DNA of 64,000 nucleotides from Halioglobus japonicus (GCA_902705825.1 CACSIL010000052.1:216348-280347), one strand, 5' to 3'; positions 45,672 through 55,035 are shown, numbered from the stretch's first letter. Translations and numbers: made by a program. Notes: generated by a model from the letters alone, not told the origin.

Positions 45672-46940
45672 CTACCGCACTTCGATATTGACAGGAAAAC
45701 GGTCAAAGTAGAACGAAAAACGCTCGCGCAATTGAGTGGGATCAACACCGAAATCCTGGCGCAGGTTGTACACCACTCGTCCGTCTTTGCCTCGCGGGTG
45801 TGCATCGAGAAAACACTGTAATTCAAGGCGCGCTGACGCTGACATATCCAGCCCCGCAGTGGCATAGATTTTCTCGACCATCGCCAGGTCATCCGCCATA
45901 AATTCATGGAACAGCACATCGATACTCTGCGCTTGAGGCCACACGGCCCTGTCGCTGACACAGGCTCGCAGCAGATGCAGTATGCGATCGGACCAGTAGG
46001 TCGCCAGCCCATCGAGATCCACTTGCTTGCGATTTATTCGCTGACCGTAACCGAGCATGGTGATTGCCGATTGAATCACCGATACCGGATCACGGTGAGT
46101 GACGGCTACAGTCGCATCGGGAAACACACGGTGCAGCACCGCTAACTGCTCCAGGTGCTGGGGACACTTCAATACCCAGCGTGTTGCACTGCCACTGTGA
46201 TCTCCATCTTGCCAGGTAAGAATCTTCAGTACCGTTTTCAGATACTCGTAATGCGGTGTCTGATCAGTTGCGTAGTAGTGATCACGCCAGCGCGGTGACA
46301 CGCTCAGCCACTCGTAATTATAGGAGGCAAAGTCGGGCCCCATCAGCTCCAGCTCTTCATGGATATGGTCCGGGTTCATCGGGTGCATTGCCGCGAGCAG
46401 TGGAGACAGCGCCTGCATCATGTGCCACTGATCTGCACAGCGCTGATAGCGGGGATCTACACCATCGCCCCGCAGCTGTTCTGTGGGCAGCGGGACCGGC
46501 TCGTACGACTCCCAAAGAGGCAGGGCTCGCAAGCGCGAATCCGCGGCCATCAGATTGAGCAGATGGGTGGTACCGGAGCGCGGCAAACCCGCGACAATGA
46601 TGGGAGCTTCTATCTGGATGTCGTGAATTTCCGGGTGACGACGGAGGACATCATGGATTAACAGACGGCTGCTGGCATGTTGCAACAGCTTGTTGCGCAG
46701 TGAGAGGCGGCCGAGGTTGGTCAGCGCGGTATCGCTACCCCACTCATCACACAGCAGATCAAGCCGCGACAAAAAATCTGACGGGCCAAAATCTTCCAGG
46801 CCCGTTATCTGTTGCGCTTCACGCAGGATACTCTCGCGGTTCAACTCGATGTGCAGAGTGTCCGCATACTCCATTGCGCCGCGCTGCTCAGCGCTGAGCT
46901 GAGGACGTGCCAAATCACTTATGCGGATCTCGTCACTCAA
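45672..46940 (-). CDS. PAPS-dependent sulfotransferase-family protein
   Basis: 422 residues. The 5'-phosphosulfate loop is VAGLPRSGTTHLLNLMA near 118-134, and the 3'-phosphate region is HRDPVSVIQSAITM near 275. The C-terminal part WSDRILHLL...FSFYFDRF is typical of the Sulfotransfer_3 family common in mycobacteria and marine gammaproteobacteria. It is predicted cytosolic and would sulfate a small lipid or steroid-like acceptor. Together with the MBL hydrolase it forms a two-gene unit, but no PAPS synthesis gene is nearby, so the substrate is unknown. Confidence 0.87.
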   Translation of the reverse strand: MSDEIRISDLARPQLSAEQRGAMEYADTLHIELNRESILREAQQITGLEDFGPSDFLSRLDLLCDEWGSDTALTNLGRLSLRNKLLQHASSRLLIHDVLRRHPEIHDIQIEAPIIVAGLPRSGTTHLLNLMAADSRLRALPLWESYEPVPLPTEQLRGDGVDPRYQRCADQWHMMQALSPLLAAMHPMNPDHIHEELELMGPDFASYNYEWLSVSPRWRDHYYATDQTPHYEYLKTVLKILTWQDGDHSGSATRWVLKCPQHLEQLAVLHRVFPDATVAVTHRDPVSVIQSAITMLGYGQRINRKQVDLDGLATYWSDRILHLLRACVSDRAVWPQAQSIDVLFHEFMADDLAMVEKIYATAGLDMSASARLELQCFLDAHPRGKDGRVVYNLRQDFGVDPTQLRERFSFYFDRFPVNIEVR

Positions 46941-47025
46941 GGGGCAGAGTCTCGTATAAACAACTAACTGAGGCTGATAGAAGCCAGAGCAATCGCGCTG
47001 GCTTTAGACGGGCAGATTGTGCAGA

Positions 47026-47691
47026 TCAGGATTTAGCAGTAAGACGCTTGAGGTGCGCATTCAACAACTGGGCCCAGCGCTGTACTACCCGATCAAAATC
47101 AGCGGTGTTGGTAACGGAGTTCGCCACTTCAGCAATGCCGTCATCACTGGCCGCTTCCGAATCGATAATCCTGGCGATAAGATCGCCGGTCTTGCCATCG
47201 AGAAGCTCCAGGTACAGCGTCATACTGCCGGTACTGGCAACAAACGTTTGCTCCATGCCGGGCGTCATAAGATCGGGCGCGGTTATGCGCAGATTGATAA
47301 TTGCCGGTCGCAGGATAAGCACACCTGTGCCACCGGTTTTCACAAACTGCCGGCCGTCCGCAGTCAATGTCTTGGTCAGCTCCTCGGCAAAACCCTCGGA
47401 TACCTTGTTGCGGATTTTCTGCATCTCCTTGTCGCTGACCTGATCTTCGAAGGTGGCCTCCTCGTTGTAGTTACGCTGCCAGTTTTTGGCAAAGGACACA
47501 TAGGTATCCAGCAATGCGAGTTTGTTGTACTGGCTGAGGTCAGCACCGGGTTTCAAATAGACAGCACCCAATTTGGTATCCGGCACCAGATGGAGGCCAT
47601 CAGAGCTCACGGCGGGTAAACTGGCCTGCTGGTTGACAGCACAAGCCGACACCAATGCAACAAACATCAGAACTATTATTCGCTTCAACAT
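47026..47691 (-). CDS. DUF3313-type lipoprotein
   Basis: 221 residues, signal IIVLMFVALVSAC with lipidated Cys near 17. The mature domain (AVYLKPGADLSQYNKLALLD...VSFAKNW, then VSEGFAEELTKTL, LILRPAIINLRITAPDL and GSMTLYLELLDGKTGDLIARIIDSE) matches DUF3313-type outer-membrane lipoproteins of unknown function. It stands alone, between the sulfotransferase and a divergent bactofilin gene. Confidence 0.85.
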   Translation of the reverse strand: MLKRIIVLMFVALVSACAVNQQASLPAVSSDGLHLVPDTKLGAVYLKPGADLSQYNKLALLDTYVSFAKNWQRNYNEEATFEDQVSDKEMQKIRNKVSEGFAEELTKTLTADGRQFVKTGGTGVLILRPAIINLRITAPDLMTPGMEQTFVASTGSMTLYLELLDGKTGDLIARIIDSEAASDDGIAEVANSVTNTADFDRVVQRWAQLLNAHLKRLTAKS

Positions 47692-47884
47692 TATCTCTAC
47701 CTCAACCGGAAAACTGCTTATATTAGAATTGGCATTAACTTAGTTCATTCATAAGGACAAATCAATCCTGCACACTGCCAGCAGCACGGCGGAGCGTCTG
47801 TATAGCACCCATTCGGGGTACTGGAGAATCTACCGGCAGGCTGGTAGCATGTCGAGCTACACCCACGATATGGGAACGATTGCA

Positions 47885-48391
47885 ATGTTTGATCGATCCA
47901 GGAAAAAAAGAGCTGCAAAACAGGCGCAGGAGTCTACCCCTCCTCAATCCAAATCTGAACCTGTTCCTGCTCCCCCTGTACCTGCGAGGAATACAGCAAT
48001 GATAGGACCAAGCATAGTTATCAAAGGTGAAGTAACCGGCGAAGAGGATCTCCTCATCCAGGGACGGGTTGAAGGCAAAATCAACCTGAATGGCAACCAG
48101 GTCTCTATTGGTGAGTCCGGCGAGGTCTATGCCGATATCAAGGCCAAGGTAATCCAGATCAACGGCAAGGTTACCGGCGACATCAACGGCCACGAGAAGG
48201 TGATCATCTCCAAATCCGGAAATGTACACGGCAACATCATCGCACCCCGGGTTACGCTTGAAGACGGCGCCATGTTCAAGGGCAGCATCGACATGGATCC
48301 GGCAGAGGCCGGTGCGGGCAGAACGCCGGCGGCAGCTCAGCCCTCCGCCCCGCAGCTCAAGGCATCTGGTCTCGACCTGAAGAGTGTCTGA
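47885..48391 (+). CDS. Bactofilin (polymer-forming cytoskeletal protein)
   Basis: 168 residues from the ATG at 47885 (GGGA about 9 nt upstream); the open frame reaches back to 47849. A basic/Pro-rich N-terminus (FDRSRKKRAAKQ) is followed by the bactofilin right-handed beta-helix: IGPSIVIKGEVTGEEDLLIQGRVEG, VSIGESGEVYADIKAKVIQINGKVTGDI, VIISKSGNVHGNIIAPRVTLEDGAMFKG. A Pro/Ala C-terminal tail ends it. Bactofilins form filaments on the inner membrane and position cell-wall enzymes. It is 50 bp upstream of a methyltransferase-like gene; no peptidoglycan hydrolase is adjacent, which is the usual neighbour. Confidence 0.9.
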   Translation: MFDRSRKKRAAKQAQESTPPQSKSEPVPAPPVPARNTAMIGPSIVIKGEVTGEEDLLIQGRVEGKINLNGNQVSIGESGEVYADIKAKVIQINGKVTGDINGHEKVIISKSGNVHGNIIAPRVTLEDGAMFKGSIDMDPAEAGAGRTPAAAQPSAPQLKASGLDLKSV

Positions 48392-48441
48392 GCGGAATGA
48401 CGCCGACGTTCACCGAGGCTCTGGTTTTTGCAGTCTAGCCA

Positions 48442-49017
48442 TTGCCTAAGATAACAACCCAGACTTCCAAGCTACTGCCCTATCTGTTCCAGCACCTCGA
48501 TGCGGAGCAGACGGTAACCGTTTTTCATGTCGGATCGGCATTGCCGGAGACGGTCGACTTTTTCTCCAATTACCGCTGCAAACTGTACTTCATCGACGTA
48601 TTTTCAGCGCTGCCCATTGTCTCCGATGAGGAAGCCGGCTCAACACCTGCACAACAATTTCAGGAACTGTTGCACGTTCCTGCAGACACGGTTTTTGATG
48701 TCTGCCTGTTCTGGGATTTATTTAACTTCCTCGACGCCGAGTCCATCAAGGCTCTACTGGCCGTACTGCATCCCCACCTGAGAAAAGGCAGCCTGGCTCA
48801 CGCATTTTCTGTGCACAACCGCAATGCCCCGCAGCAAAACAATTTTTATGGCATCCAGCAAATAGACGCACTCAGCGTCAGGGGCCGGCAAACACCCCCG
48901 CCCTGTTACGCACCACACAGCCAGCGCGAGTTAACCGCGGTGCTGGATGGTTTTCACGTTGAACGCAGTGTATTGCTGCCCGACAGCCGTCTCGAACTAC
49001 TGCTTCTGAAGTTGTAA
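48442..49017 (+). CDS. Methyltransferase-like protein of unknown function
   Basis: 191 residues starting at a TTG (48442), with no ATG alternative near the front. The layout resembles a degraded Rossmann methyltransferase: [17 protein letters not shown] at the SAM loop position, YFIDVF after strand 2, then [24 protein letters not shown] resembling the motif-IV/V region, and a C-terminal [21 protein letters not shown]. The Gly-rich SAM motif is weak (VGSAL), so binding is doubtful. It follows bactofilin in the same orientation by 50 bp and may act with it. No firm family. Confidence 0.65.
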   Translation: MPKITTQTSKLLPYLFQHLDAEQTVTVFHVGSALPETVDFFSNYRCKLYFIDVFSALPIVSDEEAGSTPAQQFQELLHVPADTVFDVCLFWDLFNFLDAESIKALLAVLHPHLRKGSLAHAFSVHNRNAPQQNNFYGIQQIDALSVRGRQTPPPCYAPHSQRELTAVLDGFHVERSVLLPDSRLELLLLKL

Positions 49018-49115
49018 CTGCAGGGATTACTGCAGATCACGCACTACATTCGTTATACTGGCAGCAGCAACTTTCAATCATCCACGTCACACCACATCAG
49101 ACAGGATCTATCTCC

Positions 49116-50513
49116 ATGGCTATACACGATAAAGACTCCATCCGTCACAAGCTGGACGATGATATTTACGCCTCGGCAGACCTCAGCTTATCCATGCCCA
49201 AGTACAAGTTTCCCGACGCACAGCTCGACCCCCGGCATGCCTACACCGTGGTGCATGATGAATTGATGCTGGACGGCAACGCACGCCAGAACCTCGCCAC
49301 TTTCTGCCAGACCTGGGAAGAACCGGAAGTCCATCGCCTGATGGACGAGTGTATCGACAAGAATATCGTCGACAAGGACGAGTATCCACAGATCGCGGAA
49401 ATCGAGTCGCGCTGCGTGCATATGCTGTCAGATTTATGGAACTCACCCTCTGCAGACAACGCCGTGGGTTGCTCTACCACAGGCTCCAGCGAGGCGGCCA
49501 TGCTCGGTGGTATGGCGATGAAACGTCGCTGGGAGGCCAAACGCAAGGCCGAGGGCAAGCCCATCGATAAACCCAACCTGATCACCGGCCCGGTACAAAT
49601 CTGCTGGCACAAGTTTACCCGTTACTGGGACATTGAACACCGCGAGATTCCAATGGACGAGGGGCGGATGCTGATGACGCCGGAGGAAGTACTGGCCCGC
49701 TGCGACGAGAATACTATTGGCGTTGTGCCGACGTTGGGCGTGACCTTTACCGGCGAGTACGAGCCGGTGGCGGCGGTATCTGCGGCGCTGGACCAGTACG
49801 AGAAGGACACAGGGCTGGATATACCGATACATGTCGACGGCGCCAGCGGTGGATTCCTGGCGCCGTTCTGCTCACCGGAACTGGTGTGGGACTTCCGTCT
49901 GCCGCGGGTTAAATCCATCAACGCCTCCGGGCACAAGTTCGGTCTGGCCCCGCTGGGGGTTGGTTGGGTTATATGGCGCGACGCACAGGATTTGCCTGAA
50001 GAACTCATATTCTGGGTGAACTACCTCGGCGGCAATATGCGCGACATCGCGCTGAATTTCTCCCGACCGGGAGGCCAGGTCGCCTGCCAGTACTACAACT
50101 TCCTGCGTCTGGGTATGGAGGGGTATCGGAAAATACATACCGCCTGTTATGAAACCGCGCAATTCCTCGCCGGAGAGATCTCAAAGCTCGGTCCGTTTGA
50201 AATGATCTACGACGGTGCCATGGACAGCGGTATCCCATCACTGTGCTGGAGGCTCAAGCCAGGCGCAGACCCAGGCTATAGCCTGTACGATCTGGCCAAT
50301 CGACTGCGTGCGCGTGGCTGGCAGGTACCGGCCTACTCGCTACCCGCCAACTGTGAATCTATCCCGGTGCAACGCATTCTGGTGCGTCATGGGGTGAGTC
50401 GCGATCTCGCCTCACTGCTACTGGATGATTTGAAAAATGCGTTGGCGTTTTTCGAGAAACATCCTGTGCACGCAACGCTGGGCGCTGCCGAAGCGTCCGG
50501 CTTCCACCACTGA
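49116..50513 (+). CDS. gadB: Glutamate decarboxylase
   Basis: 465 residues, type II PLP decarboxylase. The N-terminal helix and [17 protein letters not shown] are GadA/B-like; [19 protein letters not shown] binds PLP phosphate, and Lys274 in [17 protein letters not shown] forms the Schiff base, with [13 protein letters not shown] holding the ring Asp. It decarboxylates glutamate to GABA, consuming a proton, so it is acid-protective or feeds GABA use; no gadC antiporter is adjacent. The C-terminus ends SGFHH, where the E. coli enzyme has a pH-gating His. The reading frame beyond the TGA stays open into the next gene (see findings). Confidence 0.94.
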   Translation: MAIHDKDSIRHKLDDDIYASADLSLSMPKYKFPDAQLDPRHAYTVVHDELMLDGNARQNLATFCQTWEEPEVHRLMDECIDKNIVDKDEYPQIAEIESRCVHMLSDLWNSPSADNAVGCSTTGSSEAAMLGGMAMKRRWEAKRKAEGKPIDKPNLITGPVQICWHKFTRYWDIEHREIPMDEGRMLMTPEEVLARCDENTIGVVPTLGVTFTGEYEPVAAVSAALDQYEKDTGLDIPIHVDGASGGFLAPFCSPELVWDFRLPRVKSINASGHKFGLAPLGVGWVIWRDAQDLPEELIFWVNYLGGNMRDIALNFSRPGGQVACQYYNFLRLGMEGYRKIHTACYETAQFLAGEISKLGPFEMIYDGAMDSGIPSLCWRLKPGADPGYSLYDLANRLRARGWQVPAYSLPANCESIPVQRILVRHGVSRDLASLLLDDLKNALAFFEKHPVHATLGAAEASGFHH

Positions 50514-50549
50514 GTCACAGAGATTTCCGATTCCAAACACAGTGAATCG

Positions 50550-50583
50550 GACGGCGCCTGGCATTTTGTTACCAGGCGCCGTC
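50550..50583 (+). terminator. Strong hairpin after gadB (terminator, or coding)
   Basis: A perfect 12-bp inverted repeat (GACGGCGCCTGG / CCAGGCGCCGTC) with a 10-nt loop, 37 bp after the gadB TGA. There is no T-tract after it, so Rho-independent termination is not clear. The same bases are open in the frame of the next gene and could be its 5' coding part instead. Confidence 0.4.
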
Positions 50584-50654
50584 TCCTCAATCCGGATGGT
50601 TCATTAACCACATTACATTCACGCCTGCACCGCAAGGCCCTTGCCGGTGAGCGA

Positions 50655-51386
50655 ATGTGGGCCGATGTCACCCGGACGCATTGGCACGACCTGTGGTTTC
50701 CGACCCGACTGAACTGGTGGATCGGCGTGGTGTTTGCAATTGGCGCCTTTCTATTTGCGCTGGGAGCGTTTCTGTCGCTGTTTCCAGTAGCTGCGGGGTA
50801 TTGGGCCTTAAGCAATGAGCAGGTAAACCAGATATTCTTTGTCGGTTCCCTGCCATTTACCACCGCCGCCTGGCTGCAACTGATGCAATCCGCCAATGCC
50901 GGGGGCCTGTCGACCTCAGGTGAAGCTACGGGCCGGGGCTTTAAGCTGTTTGGCTGGTATCCGAATGATGCCGGATGGCTCAGCTGTGCGCTGCAGTTTG
51001 CCGGTACGCTGTTGTTTAACATCAATACATTCAACGCCTTGTCTCCCGACGCCAACTGGATAGCGCAAAATGTGTCTATCTGGCTGCCAGATCTATTCGG
51101 ATCAATATTTTTCCTCGCCTCAGGCTACCTCGCCTTTGTCGAAACCTGCCACAGTCACTGGGCGTGGATGCCACACCTGCTGTCGTGGCGCATCACTTTT
51201 GTAAATCTGCTGGGCTGTATCTTTTTTATGGTGTCGGCACTGTTCGCTTTTGTAGCGCCCCATCCGATAGCGTTTAATGCCACCACCGTGTCGTTGCTTT
51301 TCACGCTGCTTGGCGCGATAGGTTTCTTTGTGGGCGCAGTGTTGCTGCTGCCCGAGGCAGCCTCCGAGGCGACCTCCCCCGATTAG
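50655..51386 (+). CDS. Six-helix inner-membrane protein, YrhK-like, start uncertain
   Basis: 243 residues from the ATG at 50655. Six hydrophobic helices: about 20-42, 58-77, 104-128, 142-163, 176-197 and 207-230, with short polar loops (HWAWMPHLLSW). The repeats of 'F.GSILFTVAAYLQL' type resemble the YrhK domain, tentatively. Upstream, the same frame is open back to the gadB TGA and reads like protein (WHFVTRRRLLNPDGSLTT, then HRKALAGERM), but contains no ATG/GTG/TTG, so the true N-terminus is unclear. It may work with glutamate decarboxylase, being directly downstream. Confidence 0.7.
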   Translation: MWADVTRTHWHDLWFPTRLNWWIGVVFAIGAFLFALGAFLSLFPVAAGYWALSNEQVNQIFFVGSLPFTTAAWLQLMQSANAGGLSTSGEATGRGFKLFGWYPNDAGWLSCALQFAGTLLFNINTFNALSPDANWIAQNVSIWLPDLFGSIFFLASGYLAFVETCHSHWAWMPHLLSWRITFVNLLGCIFFMVSALFAFVAPHPIAFNATTVSLLFTLLGAIGFFVGAVLLLPEAASEATSPD

Positions 51387-51504
51387 TCCTGCACTCAGCA
51401 GGCATAATCCACCGTGGCGACGGCAACATAACACCTGGGTGAAAATACCGTATAATCATTCAGGTATCTGTTGAACCCGCTTGGGGGCATCTGTATTACA
51501 GGTT

Positions 51505-52038
51505 ATGAAACACTTGCAAAAACATCTCTTGGCTTGCCCGCTGTCACTGTTGTGCTGCCTGCCGGTTTTTGCCGAGACCGTTTATAAGTCCATTGATGAC
51601 AGCGGCGTGGTGAGCTTCTCTGACACACCGCCAGTGGACGATATTCTGGTGGAAACCGTTGTTATCGAAACACCTGCTGCACCGTCGAGCGACCTGACAG
51701 CACAGCGACTTGAGGACATGCGCGAGACAACTGACCGTATGGTGGCCGATCGCATGGCGCGGGAAAAGCATCGCGCAGAACTGCGCCAGCTCGACGCACA
51801 GCGATACGCCGAGACGTCGCAGCCTGATGTGACAGAATACGACGATGCCACAAGCAGCTATCCTGAATATTATCCCTATCCGGTGCGCCGTGGCTGGCGA
51901 CAACACAAACGCCCCGTGCACCCAATCGCGAGACCACCAGCGCTTTCCCCTGCGCCGTATCAACAGCCGGACTACAACTATCCGGCATCGCTCATCCGCA
52001 AAAGCTATGATCCCAACGTCAGGGCCGCGCTGCGCTGA
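51505..52038 (+). CDS. DUF4124-domain secreted protein
   Basis: 177 residues from the ATG at 51505; an upstream start at 51481 is less likely. Signal peptide HLLACPLSLLCCLPVFA, then the DUF4124 domain ETVYKSIDDSGVVSFSDTPP (about 24-45), followed by a charged helix (RLEDMRETTDRMVADRMAREKHRAEL) and a Tyr/Pro-rich tail ending in NYPASLIRKSYDPNVRAAL. DUF4124 proteins are periplasmic with unknown function. It is a single gene 119 bp after the membrane protein. Confidence 0.82.
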   Translation: MKHLQKHLLACPLSLLCCLPVFAETVYKSIDDSGVVSFSDTPPVDDILVETVVIETPAAPSSDLTAQRLEDMRETTDRMVADRMAREKHRAELRQLDAQRYAETSQPDVTEYDDATSSYPEYYPYPVRRGWRQHKRPVHPIARPPALSPAPYQQPDYNYPASLIRKSYDPNVRAALR

Positions 52039-52088
52039 CTCTCGATCCATGCCCACTTTTTTAACAAATCCACAGGCACGCAATACCT

Positions 52089-52961
52089 ATGCAAGAACCC
52101 CGTGAGTTCCGCCTCGACATCGGTGATATTGAATTGGCCGGTATCGAATGGCCCGGGAACGGAGACCCTATATTGCTACTGCACGCCACCGGCTTTCACA
52201 GCCACTGCTGGAAGCAGGTGGTAAAACAGCTTCCCGGGCGACACATTTACGCTGTAGACCTGCGCTTTCACGGCGCCAGCGATAGCCATGGCGCTGTTGA
52301 CTGGCGTTTGATGACGGACGACGTATGCCAGCTGATCGAAAAACTCGATCTCAAGCAAATTGTAGGAGCGGGCCACTCCATCGGTGGCCATCTGATGGCG
52401 CGCGCGGCCGCAAGGATGCCGGAGCGCTTCAAGCACGTGGTGCTGATAGATCCGGTAATTATGTCTGCGCAGCGTTACGCTGAATTCCACACCTTCTCCG
52501 CCGGGCTGAAAGCCAGCGACCACCCGGTAAGCAGGAGAAAGAACCAGTGGCGAGACGCGCAGGAGATGTACGAGCGCTTCTGCGGGCGCAAGCCTTTCAA
52601 CACATGGCAACCCGAAGTACTGCGCGATTACTGCGATTACGCGCTGCTACCGACAGGCGAAAACGCCCTGTACCCGTTGGCCTGTGATCCCATCAATGAA
52701 GCCGGCATATACCTCAACCAGATCGGCAATGAAATCGTGCTTGAGGAGCTGTCCAGTATCGTCACCCCCGTCACACTACTGCGCGCGGCACCTTCTGATG
52801 GAGCGGAGCCCGACCTGAGCACCTCTCCTACCTGGCCCGGCCTCGCGGCGGCACTGCCCAACTGCCGGGAGATTTACCTTCCCGAGTTAAACCACTTCAT
52901 ACCGATGCAGAAACCAGAACTGGTAGCGCACCACATCATGGCTGCGTATGATCATGCTTGA
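52089..52961 (+). CDS. Alpha/beta hydrolase
   Basis: 290 residues. ILLLHATGFHSHCW (oxyanion hole at about 29-42), VDLRFHGASD, nucleophile GAGHSIGGHL with Ser near 98, and a C-terminal His in LPELNHFIPMQKP (about 273). No signal peptide. The layout matches the epoxide-hydrolase/haloperoxidase-like hydrolases of unknown substrate. A MAPEG gene starts 21 bp downstream on the same strand, probably in one operon; the pair may handle a lipid or xenobiotic. Confidence 0.87.
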   Translation: MQEPREFRLDIGDIELAGIEWPGNGDPILLLHATGFHSHCWKQVVKQLPGRHIYAVDLRFHGASDSHGAVDWRLMTDDVCQLIEKLDLKQIVGAGHSIGGHLMARAAARMPERFKHVVLIDPVIMSAQRYAEFHTFSAGLKASDHPVSRRKNQWRDAQEMYERFCGRKPFNTWQPEVLRDYCDYALLPTGENALYPLACDPINEAGIYLNQIGNEIVLEELSSIVTPVTLLRAAPSDGAEPDLSTSPTWPGLAAALPNCREIYLPELNHFIPMQKPELVAHHIMAAYDHA

Positions 52962-52982
52962 ATAAATTTGGAGAACAGGATT

Positions 52983-53378
52983 ATGGATACAGTTATCACA
53001 GGCTTACTCATTTTATGCATTCTTCCTATCGCCTGTTCCTGGGTTGCAGGCTATTACCGCCAGCAGCAGCTGGGCCGTGTCGACAACAAGGAGCCTCGCG
53101 GTCAATGGCGGCAACTATCCGGTGCTGGAGCACGGGCTGTAGCGGCACAAGGAAACAGTTGGGAGGCGTTGGCGGTATTCAGCGCGGCGGTACTGGCGTT
53201 GTTTATGTCCGGCGTAAACCTGAATGGCGTCTCTACGCTGGTCATGGTCTTGGTCGCCCTGCGCATCGCCTATATTCCCGCGTATATCGCGAACGCTGAC
53301 AAGTTGCGTTCATTAATATTCATCGGCAGTTACGGTATCTGCATGTACTTCTTCTATCTGGCGCTCAGCGCCAACTGA
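52983..53378 (+). CDS. MAPEG-family membrane protein
   Basis: 131 residues from the ATG at 52983, with GGAG about 9-12 nt upstream; the frame extends back to 52968. Four hydrophobic helices (TVITGLLILCILPIACSWVAGYY, WEALAVFSAAVLALFMSG, LVMVLVALRIAYIPAYI, FIGSYGICMYFFYLAL). The ARAVAAQGNSWEALAVF segment is the MAPEG core. Family members are membrane glutathione transferases or eicosanoid-related enzymes; bacterial roles are unclear. Cotranscribed with the hydrolase upstream. Confidence 0.82.
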   Translation: MDTVITGLLILCILPIACSWVAGYYRQQQLGRVDNKEPRGQWRQLSGAGARAVAAQGNSWEALAVFSAAVLALFMSGVNLNGVSTLVMVLVALRIAYIPAYIANADKLRSLIFIGSYGICMYFFYLALSAN

Positions 53379-53382
53379 CACG

Positions 53383-53412
53383 CGTAGCGCCAATTAACGT
53401 AGCGCCAACTAA
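53383..53412. repeat. Two 15-bp tandem repeats after the MAPEG gene
   Basis: CGTAGCGCCAATTAA and CGTAGCGCCAACTAA lie head to tail directly behind the MAPEG stop; a third partial copy, AGCGCCAACT, is the last coding bases of that gene. This looks like recent slippage duplication of the gene end. Confidence 0.7.
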
Positions 53413-53445
53413 ATAGCCTGGCGCGGTATCAACCCCAGGCTGTCA

Positions 53446-55035
53446 TCAAGAGCCGGGCGCCTCTGCAATATCCGATGTGCGCGCCCGCGCCTTGATCAAC
53501 TGCGCGTCTTTGGGTAGCAGAAAACCGGCGGCAACCGACGCATCAGTGGATCTGTCGATAGCGTCAATATAGGCCTGCTTATCCGGGTAGAGGCTTGCCA
53601 ATAGGGCATCATCAAACAGTTCAGTGGTGCCGAACAAGCCGCAAAATGCCGCGTTCGCCGGCGGCTGCCCATCACCGGACAAGACCGCAACAGGCGCGTC
53701 GACATAGGGTGTGCGGACACCACCGCGTACATTGCCAACGTGGTCATACAAAAATTCTGTACCCTGAGCATTCAGTGCCAACAGCGGAGCAGACGCTGCC
53801 GCCTCGCCGGTGCGTATCCACTTATCCACTGCAGCGACAGCAGCTTTTGCCACCCAGTGCCCCGGGCCATCGTTAACCGGGATGGGGCAACTGATAAACG
53901 GTGGGCGCGCATCACTATTGGAAATAACGTCAGCCACGGTGGGATCACCCCCTCTGTCGATGGGCCCCTTTATCGTTGTGTACACATCGGAGTGTGCGGC
54001 ACCGGCAACCTCCCACAACCGGATATACTGCGAATCCGGTTGTCGCTCCGTCACCGAGCCCAAAATGAACAGGTCTGTTTCAGACTGGAGGACGAGCACA
54101 GGCTGGGCAATATCCTCGCGAATAAACACAGGATCAGGTGTACTGACATCAACCTGCGGTACTTGTGATAATGCAGAACTACCTTTGCCCCTGGCGTGAA
54201 TAACAAAGCCATCAAACAAATCGATGGTGGGGTGGACTGCGTTGACATAGCTCACCAGGCGAAAGGCCGACTGTGACTGCCCCACGGCTATCATGCGCTG
54301 CACACTCAAGCCTTCCAGTGGATCGATTCCCACAGGGTTGCGAACCGACTGCGCAGCCTGTGAGAAAATATCATAAGAAAAACTGTCACCGGGGTGATTG
54401 AGGCGTGCGTAGCGCTGCGCATCGATCAGCTTCAGCGGCAGATCAAAAGCACCGCCGCCTTCAATGCCCGCTGACTGTGCCGATACGCCTACCCAGGCAT
54501 AGCCTTCACGCATCAATTCGGTGTGCATCTGAGTCAAATCCGGCGCCGCATCGAGGCCACCGGATACATTGAACCATTCCACGATAACCGTGCCATTGAA
54601 CGCGGCATCATCCATCGGCCGCAGCACCACAATTCGGGATACATATTCCGCAGCATCGGCCCCCTCTACAGACCACTGGCCGTTGGATTGCAGCTCATCG
54701 GTGGCGATGTAGGACATTGCTGTCCCGGAAATAAAATATTCGGTTTCCCGATAGCCGACTTCCGCTTCATCGAAGGAAACGCCGGCATAGAACGGCGTAC
54801 CGGGCACATAGCCCTGGGTTCTTAAATCGATAGGCAGAGGACCAAAATTAATAATGCAGCAGTCTGCTGCGCCACCGCCCGCGATAGGCCCCTCAACTGT
54901 CGGGTTCGCAGCCTGCGGCTTCTGAGCGGGCGGCGTATTGTCCGAGGTATTACTGCAGGCACAAAGAAGTGAGAGCAGAGCCAGCATCGCTACACGGCTG
55001 CGTGACAAACGGTGGACATACCTTGTAATTGCCAA
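53446..55035 (-). CDS. Secreted alpha/beta-hydrolase-domain lipoprotein
   Basis: 529 residues. Signal sequence RSRVAMLALLSLLCAC gives lipidated Cys27. The mature protein matches the 'alpha/beta hydrolase domain' family: VEWFNVSGGLDAAPDL, YAWVGVSAQSAGIEG, nucleophile VGQSQSAFRLVSYVN (Ser near 272), PVLVLQSETDLFILG, WEVAGAAHSDVY (catalytic His) and ISCPIPVNDGPGHWVAKAAVAAVDKWIRTG. It is a predicted envelope-anchored esterase of unknown substrate. It is a single gene converging with MAPEG, and a 147-bp gap separates it from the UMF1 gene. Confidence 0.85.
   Translation of the reverse strand: MAITRYVHRLSRSRVAMLALLSLLCACSNTSDNTPPAQKPQAANPTVEGPIAGGGAADCCIINFGPLPIDLRTQGYVPGTPFYAGVSFDEAEVGYRETEYFISGTAMSYIATDELQSNGQWSVEGADAAEYVSRIVVLRPMDDAAFNGTVIVEWFNVSGGLDAAPDLTQMHTELMREGYAWVGVSAQSAGIEGGGAFDLPLKLIDAQRYARLNHPGDSFSYDIFSQAAQSVRNPVGIDPLEGLSVQRMIAVGQSQSAFRLVSYVNAVHPTIDLFDGFVIHARGKGSSALSQVPQVDVSTPDPVFIREDIAQPVLVLQSETDLFILGSVTERQPDSQYIRLWEVAGAAHSDVYTTIKGPIDRGGDPTVADVISNSDARPPFISCPIPVNDGPGHWVAKAAVAAVDKWIRTGEAAASAPLLALNAQGTEFLYDHVGNVRGGVRTPYVDAPVAVLSGDGQPPANAAFCGLFGTTELFDDALLASLYPDKQAYIDAIDRSTDASVAAGFLLPKDAQLIKARARTSDIAEAPGS

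Noticed and set aside
45635-46012. N-terminal extension of the MBL hydrolase into the sulfotransferase gene
   Set aside because: The extension is Cys/Trp/Arg-rich and antisense-like shadow of the neighbouring coding region; a good Shine-Dalgarno precedes the ATG at 45634.
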